From positions 1 through 64,000 of the forward strand of contig NZ_AOIJ01000040.1 in assembly GCF_000337175.1 (NCBI RefSeq): DNA of 64,000 bases. The letters run 5' to 3'. The notes beneath the pieces are model-generated. The model was not told where the DNA came from. It searched no databases and was given only the letters and a program-made list of their open reading frames with translations. The stretch comes from Natrinema gari JCM 14663 (GTDB lineage Archaea > Halobacteriota > Halobacteria > Halobacteriales > Natrialbaceae). Below are positions 53,855 through 62,541 of the stretch, piece by piece. Positions within the stretch are counted from its first letter, which is position 1; every line of letters begins with the position of its first letter. Position numbers and translations under genes: made by a program.

Positions 53855-54313
53855 TCAGTCGGCATCCGATGCGGCGAGTTCGGTCGTGGCGCGCGTGCTC
53901 CGCCAGACACCCTGTAGATAGGCCCCGACGAACATGCCGGCGAGGGCCCACAGGATGGTGACGTTGCCGACGCCGAGGCTGGCGTAGGCCGCCCCGGGAC
54001 AGATTCCCGAGAGGCCCCAGCCGATGCCGAAGATCGCGCCGCCGATCAGGACGTTCCGATCGAACGGCTTCAGCCGGCGTTCGTACCGGTCGCCGGTCAG
54101 CGGCGCGCTGTCCCGGAGGCGGGGCATCACGGCGAAGGCGATCCCGGAGACGATCGCTGCGCCGAACATGACGAACAGCAGTCCGAGGTCCTCGAACTGC
54201 AGGAAGTGCAGCACGACTTCCGGGCGCGCCATCTGGCTGAACCCGAGGCCGAACCCGAAGATCAGGCCGCCGACGAGGACCAGCGGCATGAACAGGGGAT
54301 GGCGATCCGCCAT
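53855..54313 (-). CDS. YeeE/YedE-family sulfur transporter
   Basis: 152 residues, four hydrophobic helices. MPLVLVGGLIFGFGLGFSQMARPEVVLHFLQFEDLGLLFVMFGAAIV and GIGWGLSGICPGAAYASLGVG are the YeeE/YedE motifs, with Cys in GICPG. Half-size members work as pairs; its partner is the next gene upstream. The start shares a TAATG junction with that gene's stop. It probably brings thiosulfate or persulfide sulfur into the cell. Confidence 0.87.
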   Translation of the reverse strand: MADRHPLFMPLVLVGGLIFGFGLGFSQMARPEVVLHFLQFEDLGLLFVMFGAAIVSGIAFAVMPRLRDSAPLTGDRYERRLKPFDRNVLIGGAIFGIGWGLSGICPGAAYASLGVGNVTILWALAGMFVGAYLQGVWRSTRATTELAASDAD

Positions 54314-54870
54314 TACGGACTCACCCCCAGTGCCGCGACGATCTGTGCGGTGGCGATCGCGACTGTCAGGAACGTCAGTACGCCGACGATCGAGGTTTTC
54401 GACGCCGAGCCGACGCCACAGACCCCGTGGCCGGACGTACACCCTTTGCCGATTCGGGTACCGATCCCGACCAGGATGCCGCCCAGGAACAGCCGCCACG
54501 GCTGGACGGCCGTCGCCCAGAGCGTCACGCCGCCGACCTCGTACAGGTCGCCGGTCGTCCCGGCGTCGTAGAGCGGGGTCGTAATCACGCCCGACTGGAC
54601 CGTCGCAGCGAACGCCAGTCCGCCCAGGACGATCCCGAGCGTGAACACGACCCGCCAGTCACGCGACGCGACGTACCGCTGGAACCGCGACCGCCCGGAG
54701 ACGTACGACAGCGTCGACTCGAGGAACGTGCTCGCCCCGGCCGGGATGCCGGTTCCGACGTAGATGACGACCGTGCCGAGACCGACGAGCAGCCCGCCGA
54801 CGGCGTAGCGACTGATCCCGTTGGGGAACAACTCGGCGGTCAACTGGAGTGGGACTGGATCTGCTACCAT
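54313..54870 (-). CDS. YeeE/YedE-family sulfur transporter
   Basis: 185 residues, five hydrophobic helices. It carries the motif GKGCTSGHGVCGVG, with Cys in CTSGHGVCG, the site that binds thiosulfate in the structurally known YeeE proteins. It lies six bases after the MBL-rhodanese gene in the same direction. With the partner at 53855 it makes a complete transporter. Confidence 0.88.
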   Translation of the reverse strand: MVADPVPLQLTAELFPNGISRYAVGGLLVGLGTVVIYVGTGIPAGASTFLESTLSYVSGRSRFQRYVASRDWRVVFTLGIVLGGLAFAATVQSGVITTPLYDAGTTGDLYEVGGVTLWATAVQPWRLFLGGILVGIGTRIGKGCTSGHGVCGVGSASKTSIVGVLTFLTVAIATAQIVAALGVSP

Positions 54871-54876
54871 CGGGCG

Positions 54877-56070
54877 TTAGTCACCGGCGAGCGACTCCTG
54901 GCTCGCCGCACAGTTGTTCGGGCCGAGCTCGAGTTCGAACGCGTCCTCGTCGTCGGCCGTCTGCTGGCCGAGGTTCGTCGGGATGATCTCCTCGTAGTTG
55001 GCCGGTCGAGGCGGCATATCCGAGAGGATCAGTTCGACGAACGCGTCTTCGTCCATCGTCAGGGCGTCCATCTCTGCCTCGAGTTGCTCGAGCGGTGCGG
55101 TGTAGGTCCCGTCTTCGGCGGGCTCGGCTGCGTCGCTGGCGTGAGCGCCGCCGATCAGCGTGTCGTCGGGGAGGGACAGCACGCGCTCCTGGAGCGACTC
55201 GTAGAGCTGCGCGGCCGCCTCGGGAGCGCCGTCGTCGCCCTCCTCTAAGTCGGGCCGGGCGACGCTCTCGACGAACAGCCCGTCGCCGGTCGCGAGCAGC
55301 GAGCCGTCGAGCAGGTACGCGGTCATGCCGGAGGTGTGGCCGGGCGTGAAGACGGTCTCGATCGTCGCCGAACCGACCTGAAACTCGTCGCCGTCCGCCG
55401 CGAGCGTCATCTCGTCGGCGTAGGTGACGCCGCGGTCGACCGATGCCTCGGGGATGACGCCCTCGACGCCGACGGCGTCGAGCGCGCGGACCCCGGAGAT
55501 GTGGTCCGCGTGAACGTGCGTGTCGATCGCGTACTGCAGATCGGCACCGAGTTCGTCGGCGTCCTCGAGATACCGATGGGTGAACGCGCGCAGCGGGTCG
55601 ATCACGGCCGCCTCGTCGCCGTCGACGAGGAAGTAGCCGAGACAGCCCGTCGCAGGGCGCTGGTACTGATACAGCCGTCCGCTCCCGTCGTAGCGCTCGA
55701 TTTCGACGCGGTCGTAGACGCGCGCCCAGCCGTTCATCCCGTTCTCGAGGTGATCGACATCGTAGCCACGCTCCGTCAGCGTCCCGGCGACATACTCGCT
55801 CGAGCCGCCTTTCGCACACACAACGGTAAATTCGCGGTCATCGGGAAGCCGTGCAAGAACGCTGTCATCGATTTCGTCGTCTAAGAACTCGAAATACGGG
55901 ATGTTGATGGAGTCGACGTTCCCTCCGTCGATCTTCCACTCGTCGTACTCCGATTCCATACGGGTGTCGAGGAGCGTGAGCCCCTCTCCCGCGTCGATTC
56001 GGTCCCGCAACTCGGCAGGGCTGACCGATTCGATTTCCGCGTCCGGCGTTGGAAAGTCCATGTCGTCCAT
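54877..56070 (-). CDS. Rhodanese / ETHE1-like MBL-fold fusion protein
   Basis: 397 residues. The rhodanese domain has Cys85 in CAKGGSSEY. The MBL domain has H185-x-H187-x-D189-H190 in THVHADHISG, and later TPGHTSG. It ends with an ELGPNNCAA-type tail, as does the paralogue at 15121. Likely persulfide dioxygenase or sulfurtransferase. It is the first gene of an operon with two YedE genes and a PiT permease. The upstream region has a half palindrome at 56127. Start at 56070 (MDDMDFPT); 56061 is the alternative. Confidence 0.9.
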   Translation of the reverse strand: MDDMDFPTPDAEIESVSPAELRDRIDAGEGLTLLDTRMESEYDEWKIDGGNVDSINIPYFEFLDDEIDDSVLARLPDDREFTVVCAKGGSSEYVAGTLTERGYDVDHLENGMNGWARVYDRVEIERYDGSGRLYQYQRPATGCLGYFLVDGDEAAVIDPLRAFTHRYLEDADELGADLQYAIDTHVHADHISGVRALDAVGVEGVIPEASVDRGVTYADEMTLAADGDEFQVGSATIETVFTPGHTSGMTAYLLDGSLLATGDGLFVESVARPDLEEGDDGAPEAAAQLYESLQERVLSLPDDTLIGGAHASDAAEPAEDGTYTAPLEQLEAEMDALTMDEDAFVELILSDMPPRPANYEEIIPTNLGQQTADDEDAFELELGPNNCAASQESLAGD

Positions 56071-56126
56071 GTTGTACAGTTCCCGGTATCGGCTACTCGC
56101 ACTTAAGGTTTTGTGTAGTAGTCCCC

Positions 56127-56140
56127 CCATAGCACAATAC
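56127..56140 (-). promoter_or_regulatory. Degenerate regulon palindrome, left side of divergent promoter
   Basis: CCATAG-CA-CAATAC: right arm perfect, left arm poor. It lies about 20 bases upstream of a CTTAAG TATA-like box (56101) of the MBL-rhodanese gene. Weaker than the sites at 56233 and 56273. Confidence 0.45.
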
Positions 56141-56232
56141 AGTGGCTTCGAGGACAGGACCAGAACCGATAATGTGCCCACAGTGGCCGAACATGGGCAA
56201 ATAGTGGCTTACTGGTGCATATGGATGTTTGT

Positions 56233-56246
56233 GTATTGTACAATAA
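56233..56246 (+). promoter_or_regulatory. Palindrome upstream of the tusA operon
   Basis: GTATTG-TA-CAATAA. It lies about 10 bases upstream of the TATA (CTTTTATTGG, about 56253-56262), the same geometry as in trxA and in the HTH gene. Confidence 0.68.
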
Positions 56247-56272
56247 CCGATGCCCTTTTATTGGCGCAAGCT

Positions 56273-56286
56273 ATATTGTGCAATAG
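56273..56286 (+). promoter_or_regulatory. Second palindrome at the tusA transcription start
   Basis: ATATTG-TG-CAATAG. It lies about 13 bases downstream of the TATA and so covers the expected start of transcription, where binding would repress. Two sites before one gene indicate tight control. Confidence 0.65.
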
Positions 56287-56312
56287 CTCCAATACGGGGC
56301 ACAGAGAAAATC

Positions 56313-56561
56313 ATGAGTTCGGAATACCAGACCACGGAAACGCTGGACGTGACAGGACAGTCCTGCCCGATGCCCGTCGTGAAGACCAAGCAAGCGATCG
56401 ACGACCTCGAGGCCGGCGACGTGCTCGAGGTCGTCGCGACGGACTCGGGCAGCATGAGCGACATTCAAGGCTGGGCCGAGGGTACCGACGGCGTCACACT
56501 CCTCGAGCAGGTCACGGACGCCGATCAGTACATCCACTACGTGGAGAAGACAGCAGAATGA
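56313..56561 (+). CDS. tusA: TusA-family sulfur carrier protein
   Basis: 82 residues. Cys18 in SCPMPVVKTKQAIDDLEAGDVLEV, the CPxP motif of TusA, where the Cys carries a persulfide. Then DIQGWAEGTDGVTL. It moves sulfane sulfur from rhodanese or cysteine desulfurase to acceptors. Start at MSSEYQTT. Its stop overlaps the start of the next gene (ATGA). Confidence 0.93.
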   Translation: MSSEYQTTETLDVTGQSCPMPVVKTKQAIDDLEAGDVLEVVATDSGSMSDIQGWAEGTDGVTLLEQVTDADQYIHYVEKTAE

Positions 56562-57136
56562 GTACGGAGCACTCGTCGCCGACCGACGACGCCGACCTCG
56601 AGTTCGACCCCGCCGAGTTACAGGCGCTGCGCGAGCGCGTCGCGGAACTCGAGGAGACGGTCGCCGACGGCGACGACGGGACGAAAATGACGATCGTCGC
56701 CACCCAGGGGAGTTTCGATATGGCATACCCGCCCTTGATCCTGGCGAGCACGGCCGCGGCCTTCGGCTGGGATGTCGTCGTCTTCCACACGTTTTGGGGC
56801 CTCGACATCCTCCACGAGGAGAAGTCGGCGGGCCTCAAACTGAGCGCCGTCGGCAATCCGAACATGCCGGTCCCAAACGCCATTGCCGCACTTCCCGGCA
56901 TGGACACGGTGGCCACGAAACTGATGCAAAAGCGGATCGACGACAACGGGACCGCCACCATCGAGGAACTGATCGACCTCTCGCTCGAGAGCGGCGTCGA
57001 TTTGCAGGCCTGCCAGATGACGATCGAGTTGATGGACTACGATGAGGACGACTTCTACGACGGCGTCACTACCGGTGTCGGCGCGGCCACCGCATTACAA
57101 CACATGGCCGACTCCGACATTCAACTCCTCGTCTAG
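56558..57136 (+). CDS. DsrE/DsrF/DrsH-like sulfur-relay protein
   Basis: 192 residues. An N-terminal coiled segment (about 15-37) is followed by a DsrE-like fold: MTIVATQGSFDMAYPPLILASTAAAFGWDVVVFHTFWGLDIL, then PNMPVPNAIAALPGMDTVATKLMQKRI, and Cys152 in LQACQMTIELMDYDEDDFYDG as the putative sulfur-carrying residue. It is coupled to TusA, as in bacterial and archaeal sulfur-oxidation units. Confidence 0.9.
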   Translation: MSTEHSSPTDDADLEFDPAELQALRERVAELEETVADGDDGTKMTIVATQGSFDMAYPPLILASTAAAFGWDVVVFHTFWGLDILHEEKSAGLKLSAVGNPNMPVPNAIAALPGMDTVATKLMQKRIDDNGTATIEELIDLSLESGVDLQACQMTIELMDYDEDDFYDGVTTGVGAATALQHMADSDIQLLV

Positions 57137-57364
57137 GCCGCGACCCGTTCGACTCGGGACGCGTCAGGACGTTCGGTTTCGCTCACGGTGTTCCGATGTC
57201 GGTATCGTGAGGCCCGTCATCCGATGGCACTACCCACGTTTCGAATTTGAAATTCGTCCCGCCGAATGACAGCATATGTCAATCATGGTCTATAATTCCC
57301 CCTTCGCATTCTGAAACAATTTATCAGGTAGATATTTAAGACATGAATTTCCAACCACTGCCGT

Positions 57365-58774
57365 ATGGCAGTTCAAAGCGACGTGACCTTGCTTTACATC
57401 GTGGCTGGATATCTGGCCGTGATGCTTGGCGTCGGTGTCTGGGCATACGGCGAAACCGAGACGGCTGAGGACTTCATGGTCGCCGGTCGAAGCCTCGGCG
57501 CGGTCGTCATCGCCGGGACGCTGCTGGCGACGTGGATGGGGTCCGGGACGGTAACCGGCGGCGCGAACTCGATCGCGTACGATAACGGCCTGATCCCCGC
57601 GATCCTCATCGGGACAGCCTCCCTCATCGGTATCGGCGTGTTGAAGGCGCTCGCACCGCGTATCAGGCGGTTCGACAAGCTCACGGTCCCCGAAATGATC
57701 GGGGAAGAACTGGGCGACGAAGGGCGGATCATCAGCCTGCTCGTGATCGCGTTCGCGTACGTCGGGATCGTCTCCTACCAATTCATCGGTATCGGGTTCG
57801 TGTTGAACGTGACGACCGGGCTCTCGGTCATGCAAGGAACCCTCCTCGGAACGGCCCTCATCATCGCACTCGCGGCGATGGGCGGTCTCATGTCGGTCGC
57901 GTACACGGACGCGATCAGCGCGTTCCTGATGCTCGTGGGCCTCGTCATCGCGGTTCCGTTCGTGTTCTTCGAGGCCGGCGGCTGGTCGGGCATCACCGCG
58001 AACGTCCCCGCAGCCCACCTCGATACGCTCGGTAACCTGTCGTTCCTCGAGTTTTTCGCGCTCTGGGCACCGCCGCTCCTGTTGATCCTTGCCGACCAGA
58101 ACATGTACCAGCGGATCATCGCCGGCGAAACCGACGACGGAACGAACGCGGGACTGATCGCCTGGTTCGTCGGCGCGATCGCGACGATGACGCTGGTCCC
58201 CCTGATCGCGTTCGCCTCGCGGGCGATGTTTCCCGCACTCGACCCGGGAATGGCCCTGATCGCGACGACGACCACGCTCCCGACGTGGGTCGGCGGTCTC
58301 CTTCTCGCCGCCGCGACGGCGTTTATTATCACGACCGGGAGCTCCTACCTGCTGTCGGCCTGTACGAACCTCTCACAGGACCTCTACAAGGGATTCATTA
58401 ATCCCGACGCGCCGGACGAACGGATCTTCTGGCTGACGCGGGTCCTCGTGGTCGTCCTCGGGCTCTTCGCGTTCGTCCTCGGTCAGTACTTCCCGACCAT
58501 TCTCGAGGTCCAGATGTACTCGTACACGGCGTACGGGGCCGCGATCACGCCGCCGCTGCTTTCGATCTTCCTGTTCCGGGATCGCCTGACGAAAATCGGC
58601 GGACTCACCGGGATGGTCGCCGGTGCCGTGCTCGCGGTTTCCTGGGACACGGTGCTCGGCAGCCCGTACGGATTGGACGCGGTGATCGTCGCGGCACCGA
58701 TCGGGTGTGTACTCATCATGCTTGTCAGTTACCTCACGAGCGCGCGGTCGTCGCCGTCGCCGACCAAGGCTTGA
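57365..58774 (+). CDS. Sodium:solute symporter (SSS family)
   Basis: 469 residues with about 13 hydrophobic helices. EDFMVAGRSLGAVVIAGTLLATWMGSGTVTGGANSIAYDNGLIPAI and LADQNMYQRIIAGETDDGTNAGLIAW match SSS symporters. It uses Na+ to take up a solute; the substrate is unknown. A clear TATA lies about 30 bases upstream (AGATATTTAAG, near 57330-57340). No sulfur-regulon motif is seen. Confidence 0.9.
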   Translation: MAVQSDVTLLYIVAGYLAVMLGVGVWAYGETETAEDFMVAGRSLGAVVIAGTLLATWMGSGTVTGGANSIAYDNGLIPAILIGTASLIGIGVLKALAPRIRRFDKLTVPEMIGEELGDEGRIISLLVIAFAYVGIVSYQFIGIGFVLNVTTGLSVMQGTLLGTALIIALAAMGGLMSVAYTDAISAFLMLVGLVIAVPFVFFEAGGWSGITANVPAAHLDTLGNLSFLEFFALWAPPLLLILADQNMYQRIIAGETDDGTNAGLIAWFVGAIATMTLVPLIAFASRAMFPALDPGMALIATTTTLPTWVGGLLLAAATAFIITTGSSYLLSACTNLSQDLYKGFINPDAPDERIFWLTRVLVVVLGLFAFVLGQYFPTILEVQMYSYTAYGAAITPPLLSIFLFRDRLTKIGGLTGMVAGAVLAVSWDTVLGSPYGLDAVIVAAPIGCVLIMLVSYLTSARSSPSPTKA

Positions 58775-59220
58775 GCGTCCGCCGACGAACGGTCGGCCGT
58801 TTCGGTGATGGCTGTGGCTTTCCGACTGTTCGTTCCGAGTGCGATCGAAATCACCAATCCGTACATCGGTGTGCAGACGAGCCCCCTTGGATACTCGTCA
58901 TAAACTGGACCACGACCGACGGCGCACAGCGGATCCCTCACGCACGGAGCGTCTCGAACGCCTCGACGACGTGCTGCCGGTGATCGCTGTCCGCCTCGGC
59001 GTAGCCGGCCGCCGGCCCACCCATGCCGAACTGCTGTGTTCGCTCGTGGTTGGCCGTCGGTCGGTATGTGAGTCGTCTCGTCGACCGAGAGTGCGGATCG
59101 GGCGTTCATTCGCCAGTTCCCTGGTGGGATTTCGTCCGAGCACCTGAACGTAGATTTTTCATAACTATACCAGAATTTTTTATACTGCAACCGTTGGTGT
59201 ATCGCGTGGGTGTAATACCC
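58775..59220. other. Intergenic region with strong promoter at its right end
   Basis: About 445 bases. TTTTTTATAC at 59175-59184 is a strong TATA 37 bases before the peptide gene at 59221, so the mRNA would have a leader of about 10 bases. On the other strand a 28-codon frame, 58938-59024, with haloarchaeal codon use (starts MGGPAAGYAEADSDHRQH) may be the end of a lost gene. Confidence 0.5.
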
Positions 59221-59307
59221 ATGACAGAATACGACATCGAAGAGGTCGACGACGACGAAGAACCGGCGCTCCATCAGCATCACAAGGTCGTCGAGTCCGA
59301 CGACTGA
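59221..59307 (+). CDS. 28-residue acidic peptide, candidate precursor or partner of the SagB-like gene
   Basis: 28 residues: MTEYDIEEVDDDEEP, then a His-rich ALHQHHKVVESDD. It starts 37 bases after a strong TATA box and ends 140 bases before a SagB-type dehydrogenase gene. It has no Cys, one Ser and one Thr, so it is not a typical thiazole/oxazole precursor. The very acidic N-terminal half followed by a His patch could be a leader and core, or a metal-binding small protein. No family recognised. Confidence 0.45.
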   Translation: MTEYDIEEVDDDEEPALHQHHKVVESDD

Positions 59308-59447
59308 CGACTTTCGGACGATCCACGGGGACGCGACCGGGCGTCATCGGATGCCCGCGGCCGGCGAAATGACGTCGGCCCGGTAGCGCCCGTGGGTTTC
59401 CGATTTTCGGGACCGGACGAGAGAAACTGAACGATTCGACGATACGT

Positions 59448-60524
59448 ATGAAGGTTAGAACGAACAACCTCGTGCAGTTCGACTGGAACGGACCCGCGGA
59501 CGGTGGCATACGCGGGACCGTGTTCGTCGACGGAACGACGAACACGTACGAACTCGACGACATCGATGTCGTCGAAGTCCTCGAGTACGCGTTGACGGCC
59601 CGTTCGAAGGACGACCTTCGAACGTTCGCTTGCGACTCCCTCGAGTGTGAGACGACGGCGGCCGACGACCTCCTCGACACGCTGATCGAGACCGGCTTCC
59701 TGCTGCCGGACGATCACGAGAACTTCGTCGCGTATCGGACGTGGATGGACAAGGGCTGGCAACGGGCGCTGTTCTACCATCTCCGTACCCGAACGGCGGA
59801 TGTCGAACGGCCGACGCCCCCCGACGACCGGGAGGAGACGGCCCGGAGCGGCGAGTCCCTCGAGCCGCCGTCCGCGACGGCTCGAGACGGGCCGCGGCTC
59901 GACCTTCCCGACCCCGACGAACTCCCCGACGAGTCGTTTCGCGCGGTCGCATTGCGCCGACGCACCCATCGCAACTTCAGCGGTACCGAGATGGACTTGA
60001 CGACGCTCTCGACGGTTTTACACCATGCTTTCGGGCCGGTGAAAGCGGTCTTCGATCACCTCGAAGAAACGCCGCTCGCCGAAACCGAGCCTGGTGCCAT
60101 CCGGCGAGCGGGACTACGCGTGTATCCCGTCGTACAACGGTGTCGGGACGTGCCGCCTGGCGTCTACGAGTACGACATTCGAGAGCACGCCTTGGTCCGA
60201 ATCCGGACGTTCGATACCGTCGAAACGGCCGACGACGCGGTTACTGATGCTGCACACCGGCAGAATCACCACACGGATGCGGCCGTCTCGTTGTTTTTCG
60301 GGTCGGTGTTCGACCACGATCAGCGATGGTGTCCGAAATCCCGCGGGCTTCGGAACAGTTACCTTCACGTCTCGGAACACGCGCATCGACTCGTCCTCGT
60401 CGCGACGGCACTGCGTTTGCGGAACTTCGTGACGCCGGCGCTCAAAGACGAGCGGATCGACGCGCTCGTTGGGGTCGAAGGGGACGACGAGGCGATCACG
60501 TACTTGGTCGCGATCGGTGAGTGA
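59448..60524 (+). CDS. SagB-type dehydrogenase, divergent
   Basis: 358 residues. An N-terminal winged-helix-like part (about 10-110) precedes the nitroreductase fold: LRRRTHRNFSGTEMDLTTLSTVLHHAFG and PPGVYEYDIREHALVRI. The FMN-loop PSGGARHP seen in the other copy is replaced here by AIRRAGLRVYPVV, so FMN binding may be changed. SagB enzymes oxidise azolines in peptide natural products. Start at MKVRTNNL, with the short peptide gene upstream and an SDR gene 30 bases downstream. Confidence 0.8.
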   Translation: MKVRTNNLVQFDWNGPADGGIRGTVFVDGTTNTYELDDIDVVEVLEYALTARSKDDLRTFACDSLECETTAADDLLDTLIETGFLLPDDHENFVAYRTWMDKGWQRALFYHLRTRTADVERPTPPDDREETARSGESLEPPSATARDGPRLDLPDPDELPDESFRAVALRRRTHRNFSGTEMDLTTLSTVLHHAFGPVKAVFDHLEETPLAETEPGAIRRAGLRVYPVVQRCRDVPPGVYEYDIREHALVRIRTFDTVETADDAVTDAAHRQNHHTDAAVSLFFGSVFDHDQRWCPKSRGLRNSYLHVSEHAHRLVLVATALRLRNFVTPALKDERIDALVGVEGDDEAITYLVAIGE

Positions 60525-60554
60525 CATGCGGGGACGCGTTCGGAGTGATCCGCG

Positions 60555-61253
60555 ATGAGGCGAGTCGTGGTCGTCGCCGGCGTCGGGCCGGGGCTGAGCG
60601 CCTCTATCGTTCGCGAGTTCGCCGACCACGGATGGTCGGTCGGCTTACTCGCCAGGACCACCGATACGATCGGCTCACTCGCTCGAGAGATCGAAGACGA
60701 TGAGACCGCGGCGGTTCCCGTCCAGGCCGACGTGACCGACCCCGGGGACGTAGAACGGGCGTTCGACGAGATCCGTGCGGAACTCGGAGCCGTCGACACC
60801 CTCGTCAATCACGCAGCCACCGTTTATGCTGGTGGCGTTTCGGATGTCACCGCCAGGCAGCTCGAGGAGATGTGGCGGGGGTGCGTCTTCGGCGCGTTCC
60901 TCTGTGTACAGGCGGTCGTCCCGAACATGCGCGATCGGAACGACGGCACGATCATCTTCACCGGTGCCGACGCCGGAACGCGTGCTCGAGAGGACGCGGT
61001 CGGGTTCAGCAGCGCGAAGTTCGCCGTCCGCGGACTCGCCCAGGGGATGGCGAAAGAACTGGGTCCGGACGGGATTCACGTCGCTCACGTCGTGCTCCAC
61101 GGTGGAATGGATACGCCGCGTACCCGACGGGCGATGCCGGATATCGATCACTCGTCCCTTCTCGATCCGGACGAAATCGCGACGACCTACCGGCACCTCG
61201 CCGATCAACCGCCGCGATCGCGGACGACCGAAGTCGACATCCGGTCGTACTGA
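60555..61253 (+). CDS. SDR-family protein lacking the catalytic Tyr
   Basis: 232 residues. Rossmann motif VAGVGPGLSASIVREFADHG at 8-26 and NHAA (85-88) in place of NNAG. The usual Ser-Tyr-x3-Lys active site is altered: TGADAG (136-141) in place of the catalytic Ser region, and FSSAK with Phe151 instead of Tyr and Lys155 kept. It may bind NAD(P) without dehydrogenase activity, or use another mechanism. It follows the SagB-like gene by 30 bases in the same direction. Confidence 0.85.
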   Translation: MRRVVVVAGVGPGLSASIVREFADHGWSVGLLARTTDTIGSLAREIEDDETAAVPVQADVTDPGDVERAFDEIRAELGAVDTLVNHAATVYAGGVSDVTARQLEEMWRGCVFGAFLCVQAVVPNMRDRNDGTIIFTGADAGTRAREDAVGFSSAKFAVRGLAQGMAKELGPDGIHVAHVVLHGGMDTPRTRRAMPDIDHSSLLDPDEIATTYRHLADQPPRSRTTEVDIRSY

Positions 61254-61288
61254 GCCCTGCATTGCGGCCCGCGGAACCGATCACTCGG

Positions 61289-62536
61289 TTATCCGGTTTC
61301 AGTGTCCACCCCGTCCCTGGAGCCGGCGGACGGAACGACGTCCTTCGGCACGGGCGATTCGACGACGACGAGGAGCCACAGTCCGGCGAGCATCACGACG
61401 GTCGTAATCGCGATCATGGTGATCGGAGACGTGACGTCCGCTATCAGCCCGCCGAGGGCCCTGAATCCGATCATAAACCCCATCGAGATCATCACGACCG
61501 TCGAGAGGATCGTCGCGCGGCCGATCGAATCGGCGTGGGCGTTCAGATACTGCTCCTGGAGCGGTTTACTGACGTTTCGAGCGACCCGACAGGCGAACAG
61601 GGCGAGCAGCGCCACGAGCGGAGACAACGGGGCGACGACGAACAGGACGCCGACGCAAAGCGGCGCGCTCACAAACCACCACCTGATCCCGACGATCCGT
61701 TCGATAGCTCCCGAAAAGAACGTGACGACGGCGGAAACGAGCGAAAACCCTGCGTAGAGCCAGCCGAGTTGGCTGATGTCGATCCCGATGCCCGTCGCGA
61801 TCGGTTGCGTAAACGTCGCGACGAGACCGAGGTACGCCGTAAACAGACCGCTGTAGACGACGAAGGACCTGAGCCCCCGAACCGACAGGAACTCGCGGAC
61901 GACCGGAAGTGCGTCCACCGGCGTGAACGCCTCGGCGTCGGACCGGTCGCCACCCGACGTCGACAAGCCGAAGACGGCGACGATACTGCAGAGATAGAGG
62001 CCGGCGTTCCCGAGGAACGGATACACCCAGTTTATCGTCGCCATCCACGCGCCGAGCAGGGCCGTACCGGCGCTCACCGCTAGCTTGAGCGCTTTCGCCC
62101 GCCCCTGAACGGCGGTGAACGCATCGGCCGCTTCGGCTCGAGTCAACCGATCATACAACCAGGCGGAGGCGACTCCGGAGCGAAAGACGATGCCGACCGC
62201 CCACACGACGTACGCGACGAGAAAGCCGGCGAACGTCCCCGAAACTCCGAACGTAAGCATGGCGACGATCGTGAGCGAACTGCCGGCGACGAGCATGCTC
62301 CGCCGGCCCAGCCTGTCGCCGAGATAGCCCGCGGGCACTTCGCCGAGCAACGTCGTGAGCGTAAAGAGCGCGGTCAGGAGTCCGATCGCCGAATAGGACA
62401 GCCCGCGGTGCCGAACGTATTCGATGATGACCGGGGCGATGAACCCCTGACTCATCGTCGCCCGATAGAGATAGTATCGACGGATGTCGCTTCGAGCGCG
62501 TTCGACGGTATTCGCGAGCAACGACTCGGTCAGCAC
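61289..62536 (-). CDS. MFS transporter
   Basis: 415 residues, 12 hydrophobic helices. MSQGFIAPVIIEYVRHRGLSYSAIGLLTALFTLTTLLGEVPAGYLGDRLGRRSMLVAGS carries the G-x3-D-R-x-GRR motif of the 2-3 loop. It starts at a GTG five bases after the end of the SagB-like gene upstream (62542), so the two are cotranscribed. It may export the product of the cluster. The large N-terminal extension in a longer frame is not used. Confidence 0.85.
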   Translation of the reverse strand: MLTESLLANTVERARSDIRRYYLYRATMSQGFIAPVIIEYVRHRGLSYSAIGLLTALFTLTTLLGEVPAGYLGDRLGRRSMLVAGSSLTIVAMLTFGVSGTFAGFLVAYVVWAVGIVFRSGVASAWLYDRLTRAEAADAFTAVQGRAKALKLAVSAGTALLGAWMATINWVYPFLGNAGLYLCSIVAVFGLSTSGGDRSDAEAFTPVDALPVVREFLSVRGLRSFVVYSGLFTAYLGLVATFTQPIATGIGIDISQLGWLYAGFSLVSAVVTFFSGAIERIVGIRWWFVSAPLCVGVLFVVAPLSPLVALLALFACRVARNVSKPLQEQYLNAHADSIGRATILSTVVMISMGFMIGFRALGGLIADVTSPITMIAITTVVMLAGLWLLVVVESPVPKDVVPSAGSRDGVDTETG

Positions 62537-62541
62537 GGGTG

